A DNA stretch of 64,000 nucleotides from Limnoglobus roseus (GTDB lineage: Bacteria; Planctomycetota; Planctomycetia; Gemmatales; Gemmataceae), in contig NZ_CP042425.1 of NCBI RefSeq assembly GCF_008254045.1, positions 6,944,001-7,008,000 of the forward strand. Reading direction: 5' to 3'. Position 1 is the stretch's first letter; each line of letters begins with the position of its first letter. Below, piece after piece: positions 39,365 to 46,767 of the stretch. Under the pieces are notes generated by a model. The model was not told where the DNA came from and made no database searches. It saw nothing but the letters and a program-made list of their open reading frames with translations. Made by a program: the position numbers and the translations under genes.

Positions 39365-39593
39365 TGTTCTCGGCGACGGCGACCCAGGCGACCTCGCCGC
39401 CCGTGAAGCGGACGAGGTGGAGACCGTTCTCGACGGCGAGCGATTCGGCGGGGAGGTAGACGACCCCCTGCCGCAGAATCACCCCGCTCACCCGGACCGT
39501 GACTTCGGAGCCGGTTCGAACGTCGAGGACGGTCGCCCTGTCGGTGCCGAGGCCGACGCAGACGGCGGGGATAAGAAGTTGAGTGGAAGTCAT
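39336..39593 (-). CDS. Small beta-rich island protein
   Basis: An 85-residue protein, MTSTQLLIPAVCVGLGTD onward, with alternating hydrophobic residues (RATVLDVRTGSEVTVRV, GVVYLPAESLAVENGLH) suggesting an all-beta fold. Three cysteines, two near the C-terminus (CAGCAA). No family recognised. It is convergent and overlapping by 29 bases with the neighbour to its left. A GAGG sequence lies upstream. The alternative longer start adds a Ser/Phe-rich leader of 19 residues. Confidence 0.55.
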   Translation of the reverse strand: MTSTQLLIPAVCVGLGTDRATVLDVRTGSEVTVRVSGVILRQGVVYLPAESLAVENGLHLVRFTGGEVAWVAVAENISTCAGCAA

Positions 39594-39698
39594 CGCAGAA
39601 ACCTCGGAGGAGAAAGAGTAATAGTGTCTTAACGTACACTGCCTCTCCACTCAAGCTCCGTAGCCGCCCCGGCGGCCGACGCTGACGCCGAATAGAAG

Positions 39699-39732
39699 AA
39701 GCCCCCTCTGGGAATGGTCCCAGAGGGGGCTT
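39699..39732 (-). terminator. Strong terminator, 15-bp stem
   Basis: Perfect arms 39699-39713 and 39718-39732 with loop ATGG; on the minus strand a CTTCTATTC tail follows. It lies 115 bases after the stop of the minus-strand gene at 39847. Confidence 0.75.
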
Positions 39733-39846
39733 TCGTCGTTTCCGGGTCTCCGTCGGCCACCCCGACCGCGACGCCGACCCAGACGAAGAGGGAGGGGGCG
39801 AGGGAGACCCGCTCCCTCGCTGTCTCATCGCCCACGCCGTCGCGGT

Positions 39847-40488
39847 CTAGGACTTGCCGAGGACGAGGTCTAAGACCCAGCAACCGCGAGCGTGCGGACC
39901 ATCCCCCCGGAGGTGGGCGAGAACGGCGGAGTCTTCGCACCCCACGTCTTCGAGGGCGTCCGCGAGGATTGGTAGACGATCCCAGGCTCGGTCTTCGTAG
40001 GCGGCTTCCGCCAGGGCGTAAGCGGTAGGAGTGATCCAGGCAGGGTCAAAAGAGGCGAAGGGGTTGAAGACGCAGCGGAGGAGGTCAGCTTGGGCCTTTC
40101 GCTCGACCTCTTCAGGCAGATCGCCGAATCGGCCAACGGACGGGAAGTAGGGCAACACCTCTTCCATCTTCTCCGCGACCGTGTCGCACGCCGCCCGTGC
40201 CGCGTGGTGGAGGTCGGATCGATCGCCGGGGATGACCCAACAGGCGTCGTGCGATTCCTGCCACCAGAAGTCGCGCTCGTCATTCGTCTCCCGTCCGTCC
40301 GCGTACCGCTCCGCGACCTCCACGGCAGTACGGTGGGCTTCGTCGGGCAGGGCTGACCAGATCCGTCGGCAGCACGCGACGGCGAACAGCCGCAGCTTCC
40401 GATCGGACGCCGCCCCCCTCGCCCGCAGACACTCCAGCATCAGCTTCGGCTCCGTCGCCGCCGCCCACTCCGCATCGGTCATCGACAC
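39847..40488 (-). CDS. Gemmata-type paralogous protein, ADALEDVGC module
   Basis: A 213-residue protein sharing with the gene at 36732 the N-terminal MTDAEWAAATEP and SDRKLRLFAVACCRRIW motifs and the C-terminal FDPAWITPT, RLPILADALEDVGCED, VLAHLRGDGPHARGCWVLDL. The middle is diverged. Function unknown; the conserved Cys pair may bind metal. The start could also be the Met two residues later. It is transcribed leftward with the terminator described above. Sharing of both ends with variable centres points to recombination or diversifying selection. Confidence 0.75.
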   Translation of the reverse strand: MSMTDAEWAAATEPKLMLECLRARGAASDRKLRLFAVACCRRIWSALPDEAHRTAVEVAERYADGRETNDERDFWWQESHDACWVIPGDRSDLHHAARAACDTVAEKMEEVLPYFPSVGRFGDLPEEVERKAQADLLRCVFNPFASFDPAWITPTAYALAEAAYEDRAWDRLPILADALEDVGCEDSAVLAHLRGDGPHARGCWVLDLVLGKS

Positions 40489-40577
40489 CCCTCCCCGCCC
40501 GTCCCCGCATCAGACCCCGCGGAGGCCCCTCGCCGAACCCTTCGCCCCGCGGACGGCGACGCCGTCAGCGACCGGAC

Positions 40578-41126
40578 TTACTTCTTCTGGTCTACCGCGG
40601 AGGAGATCGGAGTAACGAAGTTGTTCGATGCCGCAATGTTCCTTAACACCACCTCCGACCAAAAGGCAACATCGCGGTCGGGGTCGGCCCCCATCGCCTT
40701 GATCCGATCCATGTCCTCAGACAGCAAGCCCGGCAACTTGCCAGCGGCGCTCAGCGCCGACGACCGCACTGACGGGTCGGGGTCGGAGAATCCTTCTAGG
40801 ATGGCGTCCTTCACGTCGGCCGAGTCCGGGGCGATCACGGCAATCGCGCCTAGGATCGCTTGTCGGATGCCGAACAGCGGCCGGCGGTGCAGCAGTCCGA
40901 TCAGTTCCGGCACGGCGAACCGGGCGACCGGCCCGAGGTACTGTAAGTCCGAGACGATCCAGAACACCGCCCGGTCGTTCGGCTGGGCGAGCGCGTCCCG
41001 GAGCACCGCCCGGTAGTCGTCGTCCGTCGCGGCGAGCTGGCACACGCGGGCGACGGCCTTCTTCCGCTCCCGCCCGTCGGGGCCGGTGAGCCGCTCTAGC
41101 CAATCGAGTGGACTGAGGCGAGGCAC
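40578..41126 (-). CDS. HEAT-repeat protein
   Basis: A 182-residue all-helical protein with HEAT-like repeats (AVFWIVSDLQYLGPVARFAVPELIGLL, then AILGAIAVIAPDSADV, then DPDPSVRSSALSAAGKLPGLL). Such repeats form protein-protein interaction scaffolds. The GTG start follows GGGAGGGG. It stands alone on the leftward strand next to the 39847 gene, 89 bases away, and could share its transcript. Partner unknown. Confidence 0.75.
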   Translation of the reverse strand: MPRLSPLDWLERLTGPDGRERKKAVARVCQLAATDDDYRAVLRDALAQPNDRAVFWIVSDLQYLGPVARFAVPELIGLLHRRPLFGIRQAILGAIAVIAPDSADVKDAILEGFSDPDPSVRSSALSAAGKLPGLLSEDMDRIKAMGADPDRDVAFWSEVVLRNIAASNNFVTPISSAVDQKK

Positions 41127-41627
41127 CCCGACCCCTCCCAGAGAGAACGATCTCTATCAACTCCGCCCCACCCTACCCGCTCCCCTGTCCCCGGTCAACG
41201 CCCTCGCCTTCGCTCTCGCCGCCCTCTTCTACGTCAGCGTCAGCGCCCGCGAGGGCATAGGCGAGGGGAAGGCGACGGACGCGAAGCGGCAGCCCCCGCC
41301 ACAGGAAAGGGGAGGGCGACCCCGTCGCCGTCTTCGTCGCGGCGGGGTGGGCGTCGCAGCTTGAGCGGAGAGGGTTCGCGACGAAGGAGCGGTCGGGGGC
41401 TCCCCAGAGGCTCCCTCGCCTACGCGGGCGTAGGCGTCGGAGGAGGCGACGGAGATTAAGTAGGCGACGGCGGCGAAGCCGCCGCGGGGGCGGAGTGAGA
41501 GCGGGGACGGCGAGGGCGTCCCGCCGCGAACGGCGAACTCCCCCGTTGCACCGCCGGATGCGGCGCGAGAAGATGGCAGAAAGGGGTCGCGTTCCCCGCG
41601 GTCTTTCTCACCCGTGGTTTTTCCGTC
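41127..41627. other. GC-rich non-coding spacer
   Basis: About 500 bases with no supported gene; the reading frames are Arg/Gly-rich shadows. A small hairpin (GGCGGCGAAGCCGCC, about 41466-41485) is visible. Confidence 0.55.
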
Positions 41628-42113
41628 ATGCGAACTCTACTCTACAAACGAACACACAGCGGCGACCCCGACACCGATGGGCGGTTTGGTTGTCACAACT
41701 GTATGGGCACGGTAAGGGAGCGAGAGTTCAACGCGGTGATCGGAGTGGGTGGCGAAGGCAAAGGGGTCGATTCCGACGTTGCGGGCAACCTCAACTGGAT
41801 CGGGATCGGGCCGCGTAAACACATCGACCAAGAGACGGGCTATCTGATCGTAACCTTCGACGTGTTTCGCGACTTCAACAGGCTGGGGATCAAGTTTCGC
41901 GCTATATCTCCCCTGCTCGCGGCAAGGATGTACGAGGGCGGGGCCAGAACGCTGATGACGTTCAGCCGCGAAGAACAGGCGGAAATAGACGACCTGCTCG
42001 CAAGGGTAGAGATTGAGCCGCGAACGGGAGCAGTCGCCAAAGGCGGTAGGCCGCGGCCAAAAACGTGTCGTCCCAAACGCCGCCGAAATCCGTTGGGGTC
42101 GTGTGGACGATGA
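41628..42113 (+). CDS. First gene of a two-gene cassette, unknown function
   Basis: A 161-residue protein. Ordered motifs KRTHSGDPDTDGRFGCHNCMG, then FNAVIGVGGEG, NLNWIGIGPRK, LIVTFDVFRDF and ISPLLAARMYEGGARTL look conserved and globular, but I cannot name the family. The C-terminus is basic (KGGRPRPKTCRPKRRR) and could contact nucleic acid. Its TGA overlaps the ATG of the next gene (ATGA), so the pair is translationally coupled. Base composition is less extreme than the flanking DNA, suggesting cargo. No ribosome-binding site is seen before the ATG. An antisense frame of similar length was rejected for poor codon pattern. Confidence 0.65.
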   Translation: MRTLLYKRTHSGDPDTDGRFGCHNCMGTVREREFNAVIGVGGEGKGVDSDVAGNLNWIGIGPRKHIDQETGYLIVTFDVFRDFNRLGIKFRAISPLLAARMYEGGARTLMTFSREEQAEIDDLLARVEIEPRTGAVAKGGRPRPKTCRPKRRRNPLGSCGR

Positions 42114-42661
42114 TTCCATCACTTATCGAGCCGCCCGCGTGGCTTCACGATCTGCGAGCGGGCGTTGATCCCGACCTGTTGCGCATCGTAGACGACGTTT
42201 GGGCGAACCGAACAAAGTTCATTCGGTGGCCTCAAAAGTCACTTATCTTCATGCCGGGAACTGTTCGAGGAAAGGCGAAGTTCCACGATTACAGTGTCCC
42301 GCAAAGGGAGCAGATAAAAGCCGCAAAGATCGCAGCGGATGCCCGGTCAAACGGCCCTGCGATCATGGCCTACTTACTGGCCGGGGGCGAACGCCCGTTG
42401 CGGTCCTCGGGTCGGAAGGGGTGGTCGATTCATCACATCTACGACGGCCAACACCCGCACCAGGATCGAACCTCAAGCACGCGAGCAGTAATAACGGGGG
42501 AATATTTCACCGAAGCTGCCGGGCTGGTCGCCATCCATCCCGTTGCGGATGCGTTGGCGGATGAGGTTGGATACTTTGCTTGGTTGCTGCGATACGAAGC
42601 GTATGTTCGGTTCCGCTTCGATCCCGATGGTGTGTTCATTTCAAAGCACCCCGCAGTTTGA
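42110..42661 (+). CDS. Second gene of the cassette, HNH-like nuclease candidate
   Basis: A 183-residue protein starting MIPSLIEPPAWLHDL. The centre has GKAKFHDYSVPQREQIKAAK and the end carries GWSIHHIYDGQHPH, a gap, then AAGLVAIHPVADALADE and RYEAYVRFRFDPDGVF. The spaced His-His and His-x-x-Ala-Asp segments resemble HNH-type nuclease loops, but the zinc cysteines are missing, so nuclease activity is only inferred. It overlaps its partner by ATGA. Defence, toxin or host-takeover roles are all possible for such paired cargo. A longer in-frame start would overlap the partner by 49 bases. Confidence 0.62.
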   Translation: MIPSLIEPPAWLHDLRAGVDPDLLRIVDDVWANRTKFIRWPQKSLIFMPGTVRGKAKFHDYSVPQREQIKAAKIAADARSNGPAIMAYLLAGGERPLRSSGRKGWSIHHIYDGQHPHQDRTSSTRAVITGEYFTEAAGLVAIHPVADALADEVGYFAWLLRYEAYVRFRFDPDGVFISKHPAV

Positions 42662-42675
42662 AATCTCACGTCAAA

Positions 42676-42729
42676 TTCGATTCGGTGGGCAGACCGCGGA
42701 ATCGGTGGGCAACTTCGATTCGGTGAGCA
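42676..42729 (+). repeat. Three iteron-like direct repeats
   Basis: The 16-base units TTCGATTCGGTGGGCA (42676-42691), GCGGAATCGGTGGGCA (42696-42711) and TTCGATTCGGTGAGCA (42714-42729) share ATTCGGTGRGCA with little variation, at 20 and 18 base spacing. They start 15 bases after the cassette. Confidence 0.6.
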
Positions 42730-42861
42730 AAGCCATCAAGCGGAGTCCGCGGAATAGACGGAGGCGGGGACGCGGGACCGACGCGGGCGGGGTCGGTGCG
42801 GTCTGTGGGAGTGGCGAGCCGGCGGGCCGCGTTGGGTCGGGGACGGCGAAGAAGGAGAAGA

Positions 42862-42892
42862 ACCTCGACGGGGAGCAATTCCCCGTCGAGGT
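42862..42892 (-). terminator. Terminator after the HNH gene
   Basis: Perfect 13-bp stem (42862-42874, 42880-42892) around a five-base loop, followed on the minus strand by a TTCTTCTCC tail. Confidence 0.75.
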
Positions 42893-42945
42893 CCGCGTCG
42901 CTTCTGAAGGGGCGTGGGCGACCTCATCGCAGGTCGAGCGTAGAC

Positions 42946-43557
42946 CTACGCCGACAGCGACGGCACCTCCGCGGACAGGTACGCCAGTCTCCCCTGCCTC
43001 ACGATCGCCGCCGCGTAAGTTCGCGAGATGCCGACCGCCTGGCCGATCTCGCGGAACCCCTTCCCCTCGGCCCGGAGGGCGTAGATGCGGGCCACGTCCT
43101 CGCGAGAGAACCGCGTGCGGCCGAAACTACAGCGGCCCTTCGCGGCCATATCCGCCGCGTTGTCGGCGGGGGTGCCGAGGAAGAGGTGCGCGGGGTTGAC
43201 GCAGCCCCGGTTGTCGCAGCGGTGACACACGAACCGGCCGCACGAGATCGCCCCGTTCGCGAGTTCGTAGGCGAAGCGGTGGGCGGGGACGCGGCGGCCG
43301 GCGTCGTGGTAGAAGCTACCGTACCCCGTGCCCGCCTTCGCCCCCGTCCACGCCCAGCACTCGTCCGGCCCCGCCTTCGCGACCTTCGGCCAGAACCGCG
43401 TCGCCGGATCGACGGCCCGCTCCTGCTTCCGATAGCGAGACCGGATCTCGGGCCGGTAGTAACACTGACCGCACAGCCCGCGGGGGCGAGTCGAGGGGCC
43501 GCGTTCGCAGTGGAGACAAAGTAACATCGGCGGCGACGGGCCGCAGGTTTGGGGCAT
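42946..43557 (-). CDS. HNH endonuclease with C-terminal helix-turn-helix
   Basis: A 203-residue protein. An N-terminal zinc-like segment (CLHCERGPSTRPRGLCGQC) precedes DECWAWTGAKAGTGYGSF, the AHRFAYELANG strand and the HNH core CHRCDNRGCVNPAHLFLGTP, typical of phage and mobile HNH nucleases. The end is an AP2/HTH-like module, REDVARIYALRAEGKGFREI then GQAVGISRTYAAAIVRQ, which would bind DNA. The start at 43557 follows GAGGAGG; the longer in-frame start lacks it. HNH genes often accompany phage late genes or act as homing enzymes. It is the last gene of the leftward block. Confidence 0.85.
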   Translation of the reverse strand: MPQTCGPSPPMLLCLHCERGPSTRPRGLCGQCYYRPEIRSRYRKQERAVDPATRFWPKVAKAGPDECWAWTGAKAGTGYGSFYHDAGRRVPAHRFAYELANGAISCGRFVCHRCDNRGCVNPAHLFLGTPADNAADMAAKGRCSFGRTRFSREDVARIYALRAEGKGFREIGQAVGISRTYAAAIVRQGRLAYLSAEVPSLSA

Positions 43558-43594
43558 CCGAAACCTCCTCGAAGGGGACTGGGAGAGGAGAATC

Positions 43595-43624
43595 GACCCC
43601 GCCGGCGACTGGGCCGGCGGGGTC
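43595..43624 (-). terminator. Terminator-like hairpin
   Basis: Perfect 12-bp arms (43595-43606, 43613-43624) with a six-base loop, 21 bases after the stop of the gene at 43646. No T-run on the minus strand. Confidence 0.6.
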
Positions 43625-43645
43625 AAAGTCGAATCAGGGATGGGG

Positions 43646-44038
43646 TCAGCGGTCGAGGCCCTGCTCGCGGGCGCGGGCGGCCTCCTCCCTCGCCTCGATC
43701 GCCGCGGCTTCCATCTCCAACTGAATGTAGACCAGCTCCGTATCAATCTCCTCCATCTCCCGGTCCTCGGCCTCGAACTCGTCGAGATCGGCGTCGGGGA
43801 TCAAGGCGAGGTCTTCGAGCGTCGCCAGCTCGTTCGGGGGCAAGAGCCGCATCAGCTCCTCCGCGGTCGGTTGGGTGTCGCGGCCGAGGGCCTCCATCAA
43901 TTCGCCCTCGGCGATGCGGTGGGCGTTGATCTCGAAGGCGAGGTCGCCGGAATTGTCGGGGGCCTCGTCGCGGATCATCCTGTTCAGCGATCGCCGGAAC
44001 GTGGCGGCATCGACGGCGGCGGTTTCGATTGAACTCAT
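43646..44038 (-). CDS. Acidic helical island protein, unknown function
   Basis: A 130-residue, strongly acidic protein predicted to be helical, ending in EMEAAAIEAREEAARAREQ, a coiled-coil-like segment. No known domain. GAGGAGT directly precedes the start. Enclosed by hairpins on both sides, it may be a separate transcript unit. Could be an inhibitor or structural accessory protein; this is speculation. Confidence 0.6.
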   Translation of the reverse strand: MSSIETAAVDAATFRRSLNRMIRDEAPDNSGDLAFEINAHRIAEGELMEALGRDTQPTAEELMRLLPPNELATLEDLALIPDADLDEFEAEDREMEEIDTELVYIQLEMEAAAIEAREEAARAREQGLDR

Positions 44039-44060
44039 CGGATACTCCTCGGGGTCAGAA

Positions 44061-44082
44061 GCCCGGCCGCGTACGGCCGGGC
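44061..44082. terminator. Perfect palindromic hairpin
   Basis: Nine-base arms 44061-44069 and 44074-44082 with loop CGTA, between two minus-strand genes. Confidence 0.6.
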
Positions 44083-44107
44083 GGGTCTCAACTCATCGTC
44101 AGGCCTT

Positions 44108-44608
44108 CTAGTCTTCGACCGCGGTGTCCGGGGCGTAGGCGAGGAAGCCGATCTCCTCGCGCTCGTCCGGCGTCGGCACGGCGGCGAGGTGGTCTTCGAG
44201 GGTCTGCCAGAGCGACTTCGCGAGGACTTCAAGGGCGGCGACCCCGTCGGCGTCGAAGTCCGCGTCGGTGAACTCGCCGCCTTCAAGAATCACCTCGATA
44301 GTCGAGGCCGAGTCCGTGAGCCGCTCCCAGAGGGGCTTCGGCGGGAGCGCCGGCGCGAGCCGGTTCTCCTCGGCGAGCCGAACGCGACCGAGGCGAATGA
44401 GCCGGACGGCGAGGCGGAGGACACTCGCGACCCGATCTCGGCCCACCTCGGCGTCGGCGAAGGAGTAGCCTTGCGACATCAGCTCAAGCAGATCGGCGAC
44501 CGCGACGGCGAGGCGGTCGCGGAGGGACTTCGAGGGCTTGGCCGAAGTCGCTGGCGAACCGGGGTTGAACAGCGGGGCGACGAACGGGGAGATGAAGAAC
44601 GAGAGCAT
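44108..44608 (-). CDS. Uncharacterised island protein
   Basis: A 166-residue protein starting MLSFFISPFVAPLFNPGSPA, a hydrophobic N-terminus that may be a weak membrane anchor, followed by two similar helical segments (LRDRLAVAVADLLELMSQGY then SFADAEVGRDRVASVLRLA; WERLTDSASTIEVILEGGEF then TDADFDADGVAALEVLAKS), an internal duplication with F-x-DA/DxD motifs. No family recognised. AGGAG precedes the start; a longer start adds ten residues. A predicted promoter lies 58 bases upstream. Confidence 0.6.
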   Translation of the reverse strand: MLSFFISPFVAPLFNPGSPATSAKPSKSLRDRLAVAVADLLELMSQGYSFADAEVGRDRVASVLRLAVRLIRLGRVRLAEENRLAPALPPKPLWERLTDSASTIEVILEGGEFTDADFDADGVAALEVLAKSLWQTLEDHLAAVPTPDEREEIGFLAYAPDTAVED

Positions 44609-44665
44609 GGTGGGGAACTCCTGTACCAGCGCCGGCAAACTGTGCCGGTTGGCGGGACAGGAGAG

Positions 44666-44693
44666 AGTCTACTCGATAAATTGAGCGGATCAA
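44666..44693 (-). promoter_or_regulatory. Predicted promoter with overlapping dyads
   Basis: On the minus strand: TTGATC, 16-base spacer, TAGACT. The adjacent AT-rich sequence contains two TGATC words (TTGATC and TGATCA) close to the end of the XRE gene, a plausible operator. Confidence 0.5.
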
Positions 44694-44712
44694 GATCAAT
44701 TTTATGATCATA

Positions 44713-45129
44713 TCAGCTAATCGCTCTTTTCGCCCATTTCGAGGTTATTGAGAACGGCCCTACCTCTTCCAGAACGTCACGTATGCGAATCAACTCGTCC
44801 AAACTCCCATCAACGGCGATCAGGATTCTCAAAGCGTTCACGAGCGATGGACTGCGGAATTTACCCGCCGGGTTGAGGTAGCCGTTGATCGACCCCGTGG
44901 ACAAATCAGTTCGCTTCGCAAGGTCACGTTCAGAGAGCTGGAGTAAGTCCATCTTCTCTCGAAGCCAGCTACGGAAACTCTCCCACGTCTTCGGCTCTTT
45001 CTTGCCCTCCGTTTTCCGGGGCCTCGCCGCCTCAACCTGAGCAGCCGCTCGACGAAGCAACTCCGTAAGGTCAGCAACCCGGAGTTGTGAGTCCTCGATC
45101 ACTCCCGCTAACACGTCGATAGGCTGCAT
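44713..45129 (-). CDS. XRE-family transcriptional regulator
   Basis: A 138-residue protein. Helix-turn-helix is in LLQLSERDLAKRTDLSTGSI and NGYLNPAGKFRSPSLVNALR, the Cro/C1 arrangement. An N-terminal helix region of about 60 residues precedes it. The start at 45129 follows GGAGGGGAC; a longer in-frame start has an unconserved basic extension. Its stop is at the AT-rich promoter of the next gene. It is a candidate repressor or lysis/lysogeny-type regulator of the element. Target unknown. Confidence 0.78.
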   Translation of the reverse strand: MQPIDVLAGVIEDSQLRVADLTELLRRAAAQVEAARPRKTEGKKEPKTWESFRSWLREKMDLLQLSERDLAKRTDLSTGSINGYLNPAGKFRSPSLVNALRILIAVDGSLDELIRIRDVLEEVGPFSITSKWAKRAIS

Positions 45130-45297
45130 GGCCGCGTCCCCTCCCTGATGGCATCCAAGCCTGGCGGGGAGTGTAACTTCGGCGAGGCCGCGCGTCTGCC
45201 CCAGCTCCCCCCGTCTATGGGTTCGCTTAAGACGCGGCGTGATTTGTACCGCCAAGTCGATACTCCTCGGGCGACGTAGTCGAGGGCGTCGGACTCA

Positions 45298-45707
45298 TCA
45301 GGCGGTGACGAATACAGGGGCGACGGCCCGCCCGACGGGCCAGAGAATCTGTTTCTGAACCTCCGCGGACAACGAGGCGTAGGCGACGGCGGTCGCGTCT
45401 TCGAGGGTCCGGCGGTTGGCGGTCGAGCAGTAGCGAAGATTGTGCCCCAATCGGGCTTTCGTCGCGTCACACCAGCGGTACGGAATGACGTGCATCCGCT
45501 CGCCGGGGAGTTGCGTTAGATCCTCCCAAGACCAAATCCGCTCCTGACGGCACTTACGCGGCCACTTCCGCAGCAGCCCCAGAACGCGATACCCTTCGGC
45601 CCGCGGGTCGTCGCGTTCTTCGAGCCAGTCGGAAAGGCGAGGCGGACGACCCACGCGGAAGGGTCGGCGTCTAGCGTCGCCTGGAAGCCGGCTTCGTCGG
45701 TCAACAC
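45298..45707 (-). pseudogene. Frameshifted TIGR02996 gene
   Basis: The reading frame starting GTG-TTG at 45707 after GGAGGAGG encodes DEAGFQATLDADPSAWVVRLAF, the start of a repeat-companion domain. The frame is then lost, while the continuation SDWLEERDDPRAEGYRVLGLL appears in the neighbouring frame; restoring one base between CTTT and CCGAC would rejoin them to the usual RLAFADWLEERDDPRAEGY. The downstream part continues to 45298. Either a real single-base deletion (or, less likely, programmed frameshift) or a sequencing error. Between the XRE gene and the zinc-ribbon gene. Confidence 0.75.
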
Positions 45708-45748
45708 TACGCCTCCTCCCGGTTCGAGTTCAAATTCGCCTCGGGCGA

Positions 45749-46273
45749 CTACGGCAGGCAGGCCCCGGCGGCGGCCTCGTTCTTCCGGCGACAGTCGTTG
45801 CACCGCGAGGTAAGCCCCCGCAGCAGGTTCGCCGCGATCACCCACGCCTCCTCGCCGCAGGAGCAGCGGCACCGCCAGCGGGTGACGTTCCGGTCCCGCC
45901 GGTGGGGGCCGATGACCGTCCACTCCCCGAACGGCGGCCTCCGCGTCAAGTCTTCGAGGCGACTGCACGCCCGGCAAGGGACCGCCAGCCGAGCCACGAG
46001 CCGCGCGGTGTCCCGCACCAAGACCCGCTTCTCCCGCCCGCACCGCCGGCAGCGGCACATCGCGAGCAGCCGGCCCGTCCCCGGCTCCGCCTGCAAACCG
46101 GCGACGACCGAGCCGGCCCCGCGGACGGCGAGCAGCATTCGCCGCCGGCACTCGTCCGCGTACTTGATCAGCCCCGTCAGCCGCTTGCCGCACCCGCAGA
46201 GGCAGGCGTGCGACGACGGGGCTTTCCCGACCGCGGGAGGCTGATCACACGCTCGAAGGTCGATCTCGCTCAC
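45749..46273 (-). CDS. Multi-zinc-ribbon island protein
   Basis: A 174-residue Cys-rich protein with GTG start overlapping the upstream stop (GTGA). Cys motifs are CLCGCGKRL, CRCRRCGREK, CRACSRLE, CRCSCGEEAW and CNDCRRKN: several CxxC/CxC pairs with basic residues around them, i.e. tandem zinc ribbons that would bind DNA, RNA or protein. Such proteins occur in phage genomes as small transcription or recruitment factors. Coupled to the TIGR02996 gene before it. The longer frame start has no support. Confidence 0.75.
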   Translation of the reverse strand: MSEIDLRACDQPPAVGKAPSSHACLCGCGKRLTGLIKYADECRRRMLLAVRGAGSVVAGLQAEPGTGRLLAMCRCRRCGREKRVLVRDTARLVARLAVPCRACSRLEDLTRRPPFGEWTVIGPHRRDRNVTRWRCRCSCGEEAWVIAANLLRGLTSRCNDCRRKNEAAAGACLP

Positions 46274-46716
46274 GTCCCCCCTCCCCCGCGGCCGAGCCGC
46301 TCCAGCATCTGCTCGACGACCCGCTCCTGCGTCGCCGCCCGGAACCTCCCGAAGACGCGGGCGGCGAAGTCCTCGACCCCCCGCCGCGACGCCCCGGTGA
46401 CGGAGTCGCAGTCGCCGAAAGCGTTCTTGCCGAACGAGAAACCCTCGACGCCCCTCGCCTTCTCGGCCAGCGACTTGAACCACGTCTCCGGCAGCGCCCG
46501 CGGCGAGGTCCAGACGACGTTCCGGGCCGAGAAGAAGGTGCGGCTCTCCTCGGGGTCGCCGTCGCACCGCCGCGCGAACTTCTTCAGCAGCGCGAGCGCC
46601 CGATGGCCCGCCCCACGGGGATCAGTTGCGAGGAAGTCGGCGAAGGCGACGCGGACGGCGTGGTCGTCGGGGTGGGCGTCGAGGTGCTGCTGGTAGGCTT
46701 CTTCGGAATCGAACAC
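46270..46716 (-). CDS. TIGR02996 domain protein, short
   Basis: A 148-residue protein with GTG start after GAAGGAGA. N-terminal domain: EEAYQQHLDAHPDDHAVRVA, FADFLATDPRGAGHRALALL. The second half has WTSPRALPETWFKSL, a motif also seen in its neighbour (ALPEAWYEAVL). No membrane segment. Overlaps the zinc-ribbon gene at its end. Part of a run of similar proteins. Confidence 0.78.
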   Translation of the reverse strand: MFDSEEAYQQHLDAHPDDHAVRVAFADFLATDPRGAGHRALALLKKFARRCDGDPEESRTFFSARNVVWTSPRALPETWFKSLAEKARGVEGFSFGKNAFGDCDSVTGASRRGVEDFAARVFGRFRAATQERVVEQMLERLGRGGGGT

Positions 46717-46767
46717 GGGGTCTCCTTCGGGGTCTGGGTCGGGGCGTGCTGTGGGGGTGGGTGATGG

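Noticed and set aside
41637-42122. 161-residue minus-strand frame over the first cassette gene
   Set aside because: The plus frame has better codon rhythm, globular motifs and the ATGA overlap with its partner.
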